The notes: generated by a model from the sequence alone, not told the origin. Shown: positions 16,056-25,223, numbered from the stretch's first letter. The stretch is 33,153 nt of DNA from Luminiphilus sp. (GCA_012270045.1 JAAXJC010000012.1:354-33506); one strand, 5' to 3'. Program-made: numbers and translations.

Positions 16056-16913
16056 CTAGAAGGCGAAGGTCACCGCCGCCGTAATTCCCTCAAACGCCAT
16101 ATCAAAGCGGCGAAAACCCAGCCGCAGGTCCTCCGTGACATCGACGTCGACGTACTGGTAACCCAGGGAGACACCGACCGTATCGTTGATGTCGTACTGG
16201 GCCCTCAGGTGCAGGTAGCTGAAATCCCCGTCATAGTCCTCATACCCCAGGGACAACCAGCCCAACGTACCCTGCACCGCCCACTTGTCATTGAAGGCAT
16301 AGAAGCCCGTAGCGCGCAGGTTGGGCAGGGGCGCCAGCAGTGAACCCCTGGCGGTTTCCCCGGCACCCACCTGTCGACCCCCGGCACCCTCGACCCCCAC
16401 CTCACCGGCCACGGTGACTTCCACATCAATTGCGTGCAGGCCACCGCCCACGGACAGCTCAAAATTATCGGTGCGTTTTATGTTGTACATGATGTCAACA
16501 ATATAGGTATCGAGATTCCAATCGATATCCAGGGCGACGCCGGCCGTAAATTCCTGCCCCTCCCAACTGATATCCTGGTTGAGGCGCTGCCCACTGGCGC
16601 CATCAGTGAACCGATAATAGGCCGCGGACAATTGCCACCGCTCAGAGAGCCGGTAGTGGTAATCCAGCATGGCGCTGGTGTAGGGGTCGTCGATACCGAG
16701 GTTGTCAAACTCAAACTCGACCGGCTCTGCCAGGCCACGGCGGCTCTCGGCCAACAGGTCACCGTCCTGGTGATAAATACCGGCGTACACGAAATGCTTG
16801 TTTTTGAGAAAGCTGTGACTGGGTTGTGCGCCAGCGAAGGGGGCGGCGAGAAGTAAACCCAGGACCAGCGGCTGGAATTTTTTTATAGGTATCAGCTGCA
16901 CATCCAAGCCCAC
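16056..16913 (-). CDS. Predicted outer-membrane beta-barrel protein, family not recognised
   Basis: 285 residues from a GTG at 16913, supported by AGGA 8 bases upstream. GTG 16901 is an alternative. A signal peptide (hydrophobic 14-26, cleavage after AGA near 29) is followed by alternating polar and hydrophobic strands (for example AMLDYHYRLS, WQLSAAYYRF, TYIVDIMYNI, VSLGYQYVDV). The chain ends in phenylalanine (AAVTFAF), the usual signal for BAM-dependent barrel insertion. About eight to ten strands look likely. I do not recognise the family. A Gly/Glu-rich loop (about 150-170) would be extracellular or periplasmic. It is convergent with the lytic transglycosylase and 19 bp behind the RNase J gene, so it may be read from that operon. 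Confidence 0.75.
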   Translation of the reverse strand: MGLDVQLIPIKKFQPLVLGLLLAAPFAGAQPSHSFLKNKHFVYAGIYHQDGDLLAESRRGLAEPVEFEFDNLGIDDPYTSAMLDYHYRLSERWQLSAAYYRFTDGASGQRLNQDISWEGQEFTAGVALDIDWNLDTYIVDIMYNIKRTDNFELSVGGGLHAIDVEVTVAGEVGVEGAGGRQVGAGETARGSLLAPLPNLRATGFYAFNDKWAVQGTLGWLSLGYEDYDGDFSYLHLRAQYDINDTVGVSLGYQYVDVDVTEDLRLGFRRFDMAFEGITAAVTFAF

Positions 16914-16932
16914 TCTGACAGTCCTGAATAGT

Positions 16933-18297
16933 CTACGCAGAAATCAGGCGCTGTCCATCCTCCAGCCATTCGAGCCGCCCCGTGGGGGCCCAGCGCCGGC
17001 GCACCCCGGGTGTCGGTGCCAGATGGAACAGGTCGCCATTGCTACCGGTCAGAACCGCGCCGGCGCCGTGTTCCCGGGCAACACGGGCATTGGCCGCCAT
17101 ATGCTGCTGCTCGCCGTGAACAGGAATAACCAGGGCGGGTTGCAAGCCGCGGTAGAGGTCAGCCAGCTCTTCCTGGCAGGGGTGACCCGATGCATGCAGG
17201 GTACGCTTACTGTTATCGGCGTGGATGACGGCTACACCCCGGGCGGTCAGGTATTCAACCAGGCGAGCCACCGCACCCTCATTGCCCGGTATGGTCTTGG
17301 CACTGAAGATGACGGTATCGCCTGGGCCGATGGACAGCTGGGGATGACTGTCCATGGCCAGCTTGTGCAGTGCCGCCCCGACCTCACCCTGGCTTCCGGT
17401 TGCCAGCGCCATAATTTCCTGCTCGGGCAGGTAATCCAGGTGTTCCGGGGCAATGGGTGCGAAATTGGGGTCGAGGTAGTCACAAGCCTTGGCACAGCGG
17501 TACATGTTATCCAGCGACCGGCCCAGTAACCCGACCCGCCGGCCCACCGCATGGGCAATACGCAGCACCGACTGCAGGCGGGCCACGTTGCTGGCAAAGC
17601 AGGCCACCACGACTTTACCGGTCAGGGGTGCAATGGTCTGCAGCAGACCATCAGAGACATCCCCCTCGCTGGGTGACCGGCCGGGGCGCAGTGCATTGGT
17701 GGAATCACAGACCACGACATCAATATCCCTGAAATCAGGCCCCCGCCAATGCCCGGTGTCCCAGGAGGGGCCTACAACCGGGCGGGTATCTATTTTCCAG
17801 TCCGCCGTGTGCAGGATGCGACAACCTTCGGTGCGGATGAGCAGGGCACAGGTTTCCGGCGTGGAATGGGTAATGGGCAACCACTGGACGTCAAAGGCAC
17901 CCAGCTGCAGGCGGTCGCCCGGGTTCACCTCGATCAGGGGATTGGGCAGTACGCCCCTGCGCCAGGCACTCTTTTTCCGCAGCACCGCGGCGGTGAAAGG
18001 CGTGGTGTAAACCGGACAGTCCAATTGCGACCAGAGATAAGGCACTGCCCCAAGGTGATCCTCATGGGCATGGGTGATGATCAGGCCGTCAATGCAGTCC
18101 TTGCGACTGGCTATGAACGCCGGGTCCGGCATCTGGATACTGGGGCGTCCGGTTGCGTTGCCCGCCCCATGCTCAAAGGTAATGCCACAATCCACCAGCA
18201 ACCACCGGCCCTGGTGTCCGTACAGGTTGAGGTTCATGCCGATTTCGCCCGTGCCACCCAGTGGCAGGAACCAGGTGGCATTGGCCGGGAGGTCCAT
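16933..18297 (-). CDS. rnj: RNase J-like metallo-beta-lactamase/beta-CASP nuclease
   Basis: 454 residues. The MBL signature is THAHEDHLGAVPYL (His76, His78, Asp80, His81), with His144 (PITHS) and Asp166 (HTADWK) as further metal ligands. The beta-CASP part shows VCDSTNAL, ACFASNVARLQS, ALATGSQGE, HASGHPCQEE (His368) and IPVHGE (His394), all typical of RNase J (5'-3' exo/endo-RNase in RNA turnover). The C-terminal oligomerisation domain of classical RNase J (about 555 residues) is absent or very reduced. This class is common in Firmicutes and alphaproteobacteria and less usual in gammaproteobacteria. It starts 2 bases after the DUF481 gene ends, so the two form an operon. A DNA-acting beta-CASP role is not excluded. 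Confidence 0.88.
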   Translation of the reverse strand: MDLPANATWFLPLGGTGEIGMNLNLYGHQGRWLLVDCGITFEHGAGNATGRPSIQMPDPAFIASRKDCIDGLIITHAHEDHLGAVPYLWSQLDCPVYTTPFTAAVLRKKSAWRRGVLPNPLIEVNPGDRLQLGAFDVQWLPITHSTPETCALLIRTEGCRILHTADWKIDTRPVVGPSWDTGHWRGPDFRDIDVVVCDSTNALRPGRSPSEGDVSDGLLQTIAPLTGKVVVACFASNVARLQSVLRIAHAVGRRVGLLGRSLDNMYRCAKACDYLDPNFAPIAPEHLDYLPEQEIMALATGSQGEVGAALHKLAMDSHPQLSIGPGDTVIFSAKTIPGNEGAVARLVEYLTARGVAVIHADNSKRTLHASGHPCQEELADLYRGLQPALVIPVHGEQQHMAANARVAREHGAGAVLTGSNGDLFHLAPTPGVRRRWAPTGRLEWLEDGQRLISA

Positions 18298-18299
18298 AC

Positions 18300-19448
18300 T
18301 TACCAGGCGTAGCCCACCCGGAAACTGTACTTCTGGTCAATCTCCTGCTCCAGGGAGGCATCGTAGTCAAAGGAGATCTCAGCCGCCGCCTGGAAACCAA
18401 ACACCAGCGGGAAGGCCAGGCCTGCTGTGGTCTTGATCAATATCTCGTCACCGAGATCGAAACCGACAATGCCCACATGCCGCAGATAAAGTCGCGAGTC
18501 ACCGCCCAAAATATTGCTCTCCCCGGTCAGGTTCCAGTTCACCGCGCCGTACTCTTTTTTGTCATAGCCAGGACCACACCGCGCGCGTTCGAGTTGGAGT
18601 TCGGTAGCGGCCAGGGTCGCGCAGTCGTCATCTTCGAACTGAATGTCTGAATAATCCGTGGACACGTAAACCAAACCCAGCTCGCCATCCAGCGAAATTC
18701 GGTCCCGGACCAGCAGCTTCCTACCAAAATAGGGCCCCGCGTAGGCCCGCAGATCAATGTCGGCGAGGGCGTCGGATTCCAACCCAAGGTTAACCCCCAG
18801 GTAGTTGCGGTCGTTGGCCAGAAAGTAGTCATACTTGCCCAGGACCTTCCATTTGTCCTCGGTATCGACGCGTTCACCATCGTTGTTGCCTGTATCGTCC
18901 TTGTCGATACGACCGTTGAAGGTATACCGGTCCCGGATCGTCTCTATCACCGTATTCACGGCCACATCTATTTCGTTGGTATCGGTGTTGCCCCTGGCCA
19001 CCGCGAGTGCGGCACTGGTATCGCCGGACCAGTTGAAGCCCCTGCCCTCTTCCCAGTCCTCGGGGTTCATGATGTACACGTCTGACAGGGCCAGTTCGCC
19101 CTCCGGCAGCTGGATGTTGCCGTCCACCACCTGCACCGAGGCAAGGGTGATGGTTTCGCCCTCATTGATCATGAGATCTGTTGACTGGGCGCGCTCGAAG
19201 CTGGCCACAAGGGCAACGGGAATCTTTAGGGCATCATCGTTAAAGGTATTCTCCACCACCACGGTGCCGTCGCGGATTTCACTGACCGTGCCAACAATGA
19301 CGGAGCCGTCCGTCAGGCGCACTCGACCCGCTGCATCACCTTCGGTCAGGTCCGGGTCAATACCGGCCTGTGCGGCTGATACAACAGCCAGTGCAGACAC
19401 CAGGGGCAGTAGTGGGCGCAAAATACCGGCAGCGGTTACACTAATCAT
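18300..19448 (-). CDS. DUF481 (YdiY-like) outer-membrane protein
   Basis: 382 residues from ATG 19448, chosen because GGAG precedes it closely and a signal peptide follows (cleavage after AQA near 28). The longer frame to 19496 lacks these. The early part (about 40-110) is an SH3-like beta domain with VRLTDGSVIVGTVSEI. After that comes the DUF481 barrel: NWSGDTSAALAVARGNTDT, then YTFNGRIDKD, a DYFLANDRNYLGVNLG segment and a final aromatic-ended strand (YSFRVGYAW). E. coli relative YdiY is an acid- or salt-responsive outer-membrane protein of unknown function. The TTGCAC at 19519-19524 on the minus strand is a weak candidate -35. Co-transcribed with the RNase J-like gene. Confidence 0.86.
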   Translation of the reverse strand: MISVTAAGILRPLLPLVSALAVVSAAQAGIDPDLTEGDAAGRVRLTDGSVIVGTVSEIRDGTVVVENTFNDDALKIPVALVASFERAQSTDLMINEGETITLASVQVVDGNIQLPEGELALSDVYIMNPEDWEEGRGFNWSGDTSAALAVARGNTDTNEIDVAVNTVIETIRDRYTFNGRIDKDDTGNNDGERVDTEDKWKVLGKYDYFLANDRNYLGVNLGLESDALADIDLRAYAGPYFGRKLLVRDRISLDGELGLVYVSTDYSDIQFEDDDCATLAATELQLERARCGPGYDKKEYGAVNWNLTGESNILGGDSRLYLRHVGIVGFDLGDEILIKTTAGLAFPLVFGFQAAAEISFDYDASLEQEIDQKYSFRVGYAW

Positions 19449-19541
19449 TTCTATCTCCAGAAAATTCAAGTTCGCGAGACTACGGGATCGTGACACAGAT
19501 TTAAATCATCCTTAAACGATAAGCTGTGCAATTACCGGAAA

Positions 19542-20909
19542 ATGATCATGCCTGCAGCAGATTTTGATTTTGACCTGTTTGTCATTGGTGCCGGCTCGGG
19601 CGGCGTAAGGGCGGCCCGTATGGCGGCAGCACTGGGCGCGCGGGTAGCCATAGCCGAAGACCGTTATATGGGGGGCACCTGTGTCAACGTGGGCTGTGTC
19701 CCAAAGAAGCTCTACGTCTACGCCAGCGAATTCGGTAAAGGCTTCGCAGACAGCGCCGGCTTCGGCTGGCAGGTACCGGAGCCGGCCTTTGACTGGGCGA
19801 CGCTGCGGGACCGGAAAAAGGCCGAGATATCCAGGCTCAACGCCATCTATGAGCGACTGCTGGAGGGGCCGGGTGCAACCATCATCTCAGGTCGCGCAAG
19901 CCTGGTGGATGCCCACCACGTCGCGGTCGCGGACCGCAGCTACAGTGCAGGGAAAATCCTGCTGGCCACCGGCACCTGGCCCTACGTGCCGGACTGGCCC
20001 GGCCGGGAACATATGTTGACCTCCAACGAGATTTTTGACCTGGAACATTTCCCCGAGCGATTGCTGATTGTTGGCGGTGGTTACATTGCCACCGAGTTTG
20101 CCGGCATTTTCAATGGGCTGGGATCCCGGGTGACACAGGCCTATCGCGGCGAACTCTTTATGCGGGGTTTCGATAACACCATACGACAATTCCTGGCTGA
20201 TGAGGTCCGTAAGACAGGGGTAGACCTGCGCTTCAACAGCAACCCGACCGGAATCGAGGCGGGCGTCACTGGCTACCGGGTCGCCTTCGAAGACGGCAGC
20301 GATTTGGAGGTGGATACCATTCTCTGCGCCACCGGCCGCCGGCCCAATATCAAGGATCTCAATCTTGCCTGCACCAAGGTGCGGTTGGATGACGCCGGAT
20401 TCATCCGTGTGGACGGCAACTTCCAGACCGACGAGCCGTCAATCTTTGCGCTGGGGGACATGAGCGGTGGCCCGCAACTGACGCCGGTTGCCCTGGAGGA
20501 GGGCATGGCTTTCGCCCACCGGGAGTTCGGTGCCGGGGGCCCGGAAGTTGACTACAACTTCGTGCCGACAGCCGTCTTCAGCCAACCCAACGTGGGCACC
20601 GTCGGCTACACCGAGGAAGAGGCCCGCAGGGAATTTGGCGATGTCACGATCTACCAGTCTGATTTCAAGCCGATGAAACATACCCTCAGTGGCCGGGATG
20701 AGCGCTCCCTCATGAAATTGGTGGTCGATAGCGACAGTGATCGGGTCCTGGGGCTCCATATGGTCGGCCCGGACGCGGGGGAAATTTTACAGGGAATGGC
20801 CATCGCCCTGCGCATGGGCGCAACCAAGGCGGACTTCGATCGCACCGTGGGCATCCATCCAACCGCCGCAGAGGAACTGGTGACCATGCGCGAGCCCCTG
20901 GGGACCTGA
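19542..20909 (+). CDS. gorA: Glutathione-disulfide reductase
   Basis: 455 residues, typical of Gor (450-460). It reduces oxidised glutathione with NADPH. The FAD site [13 protein letters not shown] (14-26) is followed by the redox disulfide [12 protein letters not shown] (Cys47 and Cys52). The NAD(P) Rossmann motif [11 protein letters not shown] lies mid-chain, with the second FAD site [10 protein letters not shown] after it. The interface motif GIHPTAAEE (His439, Glu444) supplies the catalytic acid/base. [10 protein letters not shown] and the HPTAAEE ending favour glutathione reductase over lipoamide dehydrogenase. An in-frame ATG at 19548 is an alternative start. It is only 4 bp from the sulfite-exporter-like gene, so an operon is likely. 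Divergent from the DUF481 gene, with 93 bp of shared promoter DNA. Confidence 0.93.
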   Translation: MIMPAADFDFDLFVIGAGSGGVRAARMAAALGARVAIAEDRYMGGTCVNVGCVPKKLYVYASEFGKGFADSAGFGWQVPEPAFDWATLRDRKKAEISRLNAIYERLLEGPGATIISGRASLVDAHHVAVADRSYSAGKILLATGTWPYVPDWPGREHMLTSNEIFDLEHFPERLLIVGGGYIATEFAGIFNGLGSRVTQAYRGELFMRGFDNTIRQFLADEVRKTGVDLRFNSNPTGIEAGVTGYRVAFEDGSDLEVDTILCATGRRPNIKDLNLACTKVRLDDAGFIRVDGNFQTDEPSIFALGDMSGGPQLTPVALEEGMAFAHREFGAGGPEVDYNFVPTAVFSQPNVGTVGYTEEEARREFGDVTIYQSDFKPMKHTLSGRDERSLMKLVVDSDSDRVLGLHMVGPDAGEILQGMAIALRMGATKADFDRTVGIHPTAAEELVTMREPLGT

Positions 20910-20913
20910 CAGC

Positions 20914-21657
20914 ATGGAGCTGTGGCAGTACGCAGTGCTCATCGCTGCGGGCATTACCGGCGGCGCCATCAACGTCATGGCGGGCGGGGGGTCCATTATT
21001 ACCGTGCCGGTGATGATCTTCCTCGGCGTTCCAGGCCCGGTCGCCAACGGTACCAACCGCGTGGCCATACTCGCCCAGAATCTGACCGCCGTGGCCACTT
21101 TTATGAGCCGCGGGATGGCCAATTTCAGGCTCAGTATCAGCCTCGCCCTGTGCGCCCTGCCCGGCGCACTACTGGGCGCCTGGACCGGGGTTCAACTATC
21201 CGGACCGGCCTTCAACATTGCCCTGGCCGCAATTATGTTGGCTACGCTGTTACTGATTTACACCGGTGGACCCCAGCCATCCCAGGGCCAAGCCCGGGCT
21301 AAAAACCTGGTCTGGGGCCATTTGCTGATGGTGGCCGCCGGGTTCTGGGGTGGCTTCATCCAGATCGGTGTCGGCTTCATCCTGATGCCAATCCTGAACC
21401 GGGTGATGGGTCTGGACCTGGTAACCACCAATGCCCATAAATGTTTCATCATCGCGACTTACACGGTGGGTGCCCTGCTGGTGTTTGCCATCGAGAGCGA
21501 AGTGCTTTGGCTGACCGGTGCCATCCTTGCCATTGGTAACTCGCTAGGCGGCTTTCTGGGCGCTACACTGACCATGGACCGGGGTGAAGCGCTGATACGT
21601 CGGGTGCTGGCAATAGCGATTGTCGCTATGGTGGTAAAACTGCTGCTGTTTCCCTGA
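20914..21657 (+). CDS. TauE/SafE-family anion permease (sulfite exporter type)
   Basis: 247 residues with about seven or eight hydrophobic segments. The start motif GAINVMAGGGSIITVPVM and the second-half repeat GGFIQIGVGFILMP-like region are the two internal repeats of the TauE/SafE family. Known members export sulfite, sulfoacetate or related organosulfonates. Direct placement 4 bp behind gorA suggests a link with thiol or sulfite stress, which is inference. The specific substrate is not predictable. No obvious terminator follows before the DUF4136 gene 77 bp on. Confidence 0.87.
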   Translation: MELWQYAVLIAAGITGGAINVMAGGGSIITVPVMIFLGVPGPVANGTNRVAILAQNLTAVATFMSRGMANFRLSISLALCALPGALLGAWTGVQLSGPAFNIALAAIMLATLLLIYTGGPQPSQGQARAKNLVWGHLLMVAAGFWGGFIQIGVGFILMPILNRVMGLDLVTTNAHKCFIIATYTVGALLVFAIESEVLWLTGAILAIGNSLGGFLGATLTMDRGEALIRRVLAIAIVAMVVKLLLFP

Positions 21658-21734
21658 GCCAGCCCCACAAACGGGGAGCGTGCCGGCCATGCTGCCGGGG
21701 CCGAGTGGAAAACCGACCCATGAGGAGAGAGACA

Positions 21735-22343
21735 ATGAACGTCCGATCAGTACCTTCCAGAACCCCGTGGGCAAGCATGTTGCTGCTGTTCCTACTGGCT
21801 GGCTGCAGCGGCGTGCAGGTGGACACCACCGATGGCGAGCGCTTCAAGGCCGGCGGCTACCAGACCTACAGCTGGCTGGGTGCCGCCATTGAAAACACGG
21901 GCAATTCAACCGACCCACTTTACGTAATCGACCCGACGCTGCGCGCCGCCGTCGACAGTAAACTCGCGGCCAAGGGCTACCGAAAAGTCGACAGTGGGGG
22001 CGACTTTCAGGTGCTGTACCAGTTCAAGGAATCCATCTCGGAAGGCGCCCTGAATTCCACCGCCACCGATGCCAACAACCAGGACATTCCGGTCTCTAGC
22101 CAGGATTTGCTGATTAACCGCCGCGCCGACCAGGCACTGGTGGACAATGCCTACGCCCTGGCGGGGCCCAAGGAAGTCACCAGCATCCTGCTGCAATTTA
22201 CCGATGGCGAAACCCAGAGCCTGGTCTGGGCCGCCGGCATGAGTAAGGTGGTTGACCACGCCAATTTTGACGCCAAGCGCATGTCCTCGGGGGTCAACAG
22301 CGCCGTCAACAAGGCACTCAACCGACTGCCCAGCGCCAATTAG
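21735..22343 (+). CDS. DUF4136 lipoprotein
   Basis: 202 residues from ATG 21735, which has AGGAGAGA 4 bases upstream. A longer frame from 21705 is rejected on that basis. The signal peptide ends in a lipobox, LAGC (Cys24). DUF4136 landmarks are visible: FKAGGYQTYSWLG near the start of the mature chain, DPTLRAAVDSKLAAKGYRKV, DFQVLYQF and, near the end, a NSAVNKALNRLP segment. The Asp after the lipid-modified region gives no clear sorting signal. Function of the family is unknown, thought to be envelope-associated. Its stop overlaps that of the convergent 2-hydroxyacid dehydrogenase. Confidence 0.86.
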   Translation: MNVRSVPSRTPWASMLLLFLLAGCSGVQVDTTDGERFKAGGYQTYSWLGAAIENTGNSTDPLYVIDPTLRAAVDSKLAAKGYRKVDSGGDFQVLYQFKESISEGALNSTATDANNQDIPVSSQDLLINRRADQALVDNAYALAGPKEVTSILLQFTDGETQSLVWAAGMSKVVDHANFDAKRMSSGVNSAVNKALNRLPSAN

Positions 22344-23308
22344 CCCGGCCCATAGACCTCAGGGTTGGCGCACCAGGGCAGCCGTTCACCCCTGAGACCC
22401 GATGCCAGGTTAATACTGGCCCGCTCCATCATCGCCTGTCGTGTGGCGGCGGTTGCACTGCCGAGGTGGGGCACCAGTACTACGTTATCCAACCCCAGCA
22501 ACGGGCTGTCCTGGGGCAGGGGTTCCTGTTCGTACACATCCAACCCAGCGCGGATTTTTCCGGCCGCCAGGGCGTCGACCAGTGCCGTCTCATCAACCAC
22601 CGAACCCCTCGCGGTGTTGACCAGCACCGCCCCTGGTTTCATGCGCCCTATGCGATCCCGGTTCACCAAATGCCGGGTTTCAGCTGTCGCGGCGGTGTGC
22701 ACGGAAATAACATCCGCCTCGGCAAAAAGGTCGTCAAGGTCCACAGCGCAAACCCCCGGCACCTCCCTGACGGTGCGGTTCCAGCCAATAACACGCGCAC
22801 CAAAGGACCCCACCCGCGCCGCCACCGCCCTTCCAATGGGGCCCAAACCCACAATGCCCACCGTTGCCCGACTCAGGTCGGTGCCGAGAAAAAAGTCCGT
22901 GGACCAGCCCTGACCCCACTCGCCAGCGCGCACGAAGCGGTCCGCCTCCACAATCCGCCGCATGACCGACAGCATCAGTGCCACTGCCATGTCCGCCGTG
23001 CTGTCCACCAGCACATCCGGTGTATGCCCAACCGGCAAGCCGGCCCGTGTTGCCGCCCCGAGGTCGATATGGTCCACACCCACGGAGATACTTGAAATCG
23101 TCTGCAGCCGCGGACTGTTGGCGAGCAGCGTTGCGGTAATGGGTGTGCCCAGAGAGCAGAGAATGGCATCCGCATCGGCGGCCCAGGACTGCAGCGTGGT
23201 GTCGGGCATGGGTCCGGTCTCAGACCATGCGCTGAGCCGGTAGGACCGGCCCAGTTCATCCAGCACCGACGCGGGCAAAGGTAGTGTCACCACAACATGT
23301 GGGGTCAT
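22340..23308 (-). CDS. NAD(P)-dependent D-2-hydroxyacid dehydrogenase (glyoxylate/hydroxypyruvate reductase-like)
   Basis: 322 residues from ATG 23308, normal for the family. The frame extends to 23431 with a basic stretch not seen in relatives. The nucleotide motif GLGPIGRAVA (154-163) sits in the C-terminal Rossmann domain, and the substrate helix region SVGVDHIDL is at 75-83. The catalytic set is Arg234 (NTARGSVVDE), Glu262 (YEQEPLP) and His281 (VPHLGSAT). Members reduce glyoxylate, hydroxypyruvate or 2-ketogluconate, and which one applies here is not certain. The Shine-Dalgarno is weak, so translation start is less sure. It overlaps the DUF4136 stop by 4 bases (TTAG). Confidence 0.88.
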   Translation of the reverse strand: MTPHVVVTLPLPASVLDELGRSYRLSAWSETGPMPDTTLQSWAADADAILCSLGTPITATLLANSPRLQTISSISVGVDHIDLGAATRAGLPVGHTPDVLVDSTADMAVALMLSVMRRIVEADRFVRAGEWGQGWSTDFFLGTDLSRATVGIVGLGPIGRAVAARVGSFGARVIGWNRTVREVPGVCAVDLDDLFAEADVISVHTAATAETRHLVNRDRIGRMKPGAVLVNTARGSVVDETALVDALAAGKIRAGLDVYEQEPLPQDSPLLGLDNVVLVPHLGSATAATRQAMMERASINLASGLRGERLPWCANPEVYGPG

Positions 23309-23451
23309 TGTTCGGAACCGCCGTTGACTGCAACCCAGCCCAACAGTATCACCAAAACCCGCCATGACCAGCCGGCGGTGAGACCATCGATCCGGCGTCG
23401 GGGTGAGACGCCGGGCGCGCACCCCGGGCACTTGTCAGCCCGTGCCCGCAT

Positions 23452-24678
23452 TCAGGTGTCGGGCGCTTGCCGCTGGGCGTCTCCGGCATAGCGCGAGGCG
23501 GCGGTGCGGGACCAGATCACCACCAGCAACACCGGCAGCGCAAGCACGGACCAGGCCGTACCGTAGTTCCAAGCGGCCAGCACCAGCCCGGTCAGCAGGG
23601 GACCCAGCACCCGTCCGATGGAGGCCGCGAGGGCAGTTATCCCCATCATGCGGCCGCGCTCGTCCGCCGTCACAATGCTACTGGCAATGGTGTTGAGTAT
23701 GGGCAGGCAACAAGTGGCACCGGCAAATGCCAGGAACACGACTGAGGCCCGGGCAAACTCTGACTCGACCACAACCGCAGCGAGCAGGCTGGCGGCGAAG
23801 ATCACAGCTCCCGTAGTCAGTACATTGAGCAAACCCAGGGTTCGGGTCATCCAGTCCAGCAGTGCCCCCTGCACCACAATCATGACCACGCCAACCAGCC
23901 CAAACAGAATGCCAACCTCCCGGGGTCCCCAATCGAGGAAGGCGGCCAGCCAGAGCGGGCTCAGATAAATGGCCGAGCTCACGGCACCGGTATGGAGAAT
24001 GTACTGGGCACTGAGCAGCAATGCCCGCCTTTGGCGGGTAAACACCAGGATAGATTCCCGCTGGCTGTGCCGCTGCGTTTGCTCCGCCCTGTGCCTGTCA
24101 GGTTTGTCCATGGGCAGCAGCAGCCCCGCCAGCACCACCGAGGCAAGGGACATGGCAGCGGCAAACAGTCCCGGCCACAAAAACCGGTTCTCGGGCCCTG
24201 CCAGGACGCCACCTATGACGGGCCCGAGTATCAGGCCCAGACCAAAGGCCGTGCCCACCAGTCCCATGGCCTTGGCGCGACGGTGGGGAGCACTGACATC
24301 GGCCATCAATGCCGACGCGACCGGCAGGCTACCCGCCATGACCCCGCCAAAAGCCCTGGCGGCATACAGCATCCAGAGCTCTGTTGCGGCTCCCAACATG
24401 CCGTAGGACAGGGCACCACCAAACAGGCAGATCATGAGCACCCGCTTGCGTCCAATGCGATCCGAAAGCCCGCCCCAAAAGGGCCCGAACAGACCGGCGC
24501 AGAGACTGTAAACCGCGATGACCATGGCTACATCCATTTCATCGCCCCCGAGGATGGGTGCCATGAACGGAAGAATGGGTATCACCAGGCCGAAGCCGAT
24601 GAGATCAACGACGATGACGGCGAAAACCAACCACTCTGGGCCAAAACGCCGGGTCGCCGGGGTCACGACTCCGTCCAT
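23452..24678 (-). CDS. MFS multidrug/tetracycline-type exporter
   Basis: 408 residues with about 12 hydrophobic segments. The cytoplasmic loop motif A, GGLSDRIGRKR (69-79), and the N-terminal DLIGFGLVIPILP helix are typical of the Tet/DHA1 drug:H+ antiporter family. A middle loop (about 185-205, basic and charged) separates two six-helix halves. The substrate is unknown, and likeness to TetA proteins does not prove tetracycline resistance. It overlaps the start-proximal ubiX gene by 16 bases, so it is co-translated with ubiX, which is unusual for this enzyme. Confidence 0.88.
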   Translation of the reverse strand: MDGVVTPATRRFGPEWLVFAVIVVDLIGFGLVIPILPFMAPILGGDEMDVAMVIAVYSLCAGLFGPFWGGLSDRIGRKRVLMICLFGGALSYGMLGAATELWMLYAARAFGGVMAGSLPVASALMADVSAPHRRAKAMGLVGTAFGLGLILGPVIGGVLAGPENRFLWPGLFAAAMSLASVVLAGLLLPMDKPDRHRAEQTQRHSQRESILVFTRQRRALLLSAQYILHTGAVSSAIYLSPLWLAAFLDWGPREVGILFGLVGVVMIVVQGALLDWMTRTLGLLNVLTTGAVIFAASLLAAVVVESEFARASVVFLAFAGATCCLPILNTIASSIVTADERGRMMGITALAASIGRVLGPLLTGLVLAAWNYGTAWSVLALPVLLVVIWSRTAASRYAGDAQRQAPDT

Positions 24679-25223
24679 CGATGAATCCCGGGGGTATCGA
24701 TGGCAAAAAGATCGAGCACACGGGCCACCGTCTGGGTGACCAGTGCATCGAGGGACTCAGGGCGGGTGTAGAAAGCCGGCACCGGGGGGGCGATGATTGC
24801 GCCCATCTCGGTGGCGGCGACCATGTTGCGCAGGTGGCCTAAATGCAGGGGGGTCTCCCGCACCATCAGCACCAGCGGCCTGCGCTCTTTCAACGCCACA
24901 TCCGCAGAACGGGTCAACAGGGTCGAGGTAACACCGGAGACGATTTCTCCCATGGTGCGGATCGAGCAGGGTGCCACCAACATACCCAGCGTACGGAAGG
25001 AACCGCTGGCGATGGACGCGCCCACGTTCTTTATGGGGTGCCAGACATCGGCCAGGGCGCGCACGTCCTCTACGGACAGGTCGACCTCATGATGAACCGT
25101 CAGCTCGGCGGAGCGGGACATCACCAGATGGGTCTCCACGGGCAGCGGCGCCAGCAGCTCAAGAGCCCTGACACCGTACTGAACCCCGGAGGCCCCACTG
25201 ATTCCGATGATTAAACGATCCAC
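24663..25223 (-). CDS. ubiX: Flavin prenyltransferase UbiX
   Basis: 186 residues, normal for UbiX. It attaches a dimethylallyl group to reduced FMN to make the prenylated flavin cofactor of UbiD decarboxylases (ubiquinone biosynthesis). GISGASGVQYG (7-17) is the FMN motif. GSFRTLGMLVAPCSIRTMGEIVSG, ALKERRPLVLMVRETPLHLGHLRNM and PAFYTRPE blocks complete the signature. Residues of the family's active site (Ser in GASG, the ETPL glutamate) are intact. No ubiD gene is in the window. The gene overlaps the MFS gene by 16 bases and is preceded by 158 bp without an obvious gene. Confidence 0.93.
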   Translation of the reverse strand: MDRLIIGISGASGVQYGVRALELLAPLPVETHLVMSRSAELTVHHEVDLSVEDVRALADVWHPIKNVGASIASGSFRTLGMLVAPCSIRTMGEIVSGVTSTLLTRSADVALKERRPLVLMVRETPLHLGHLRNMVAATEMGAIIAPPVPAFYTRPESLDALVTQTVARVLDLFAIDTPGIHRWTES

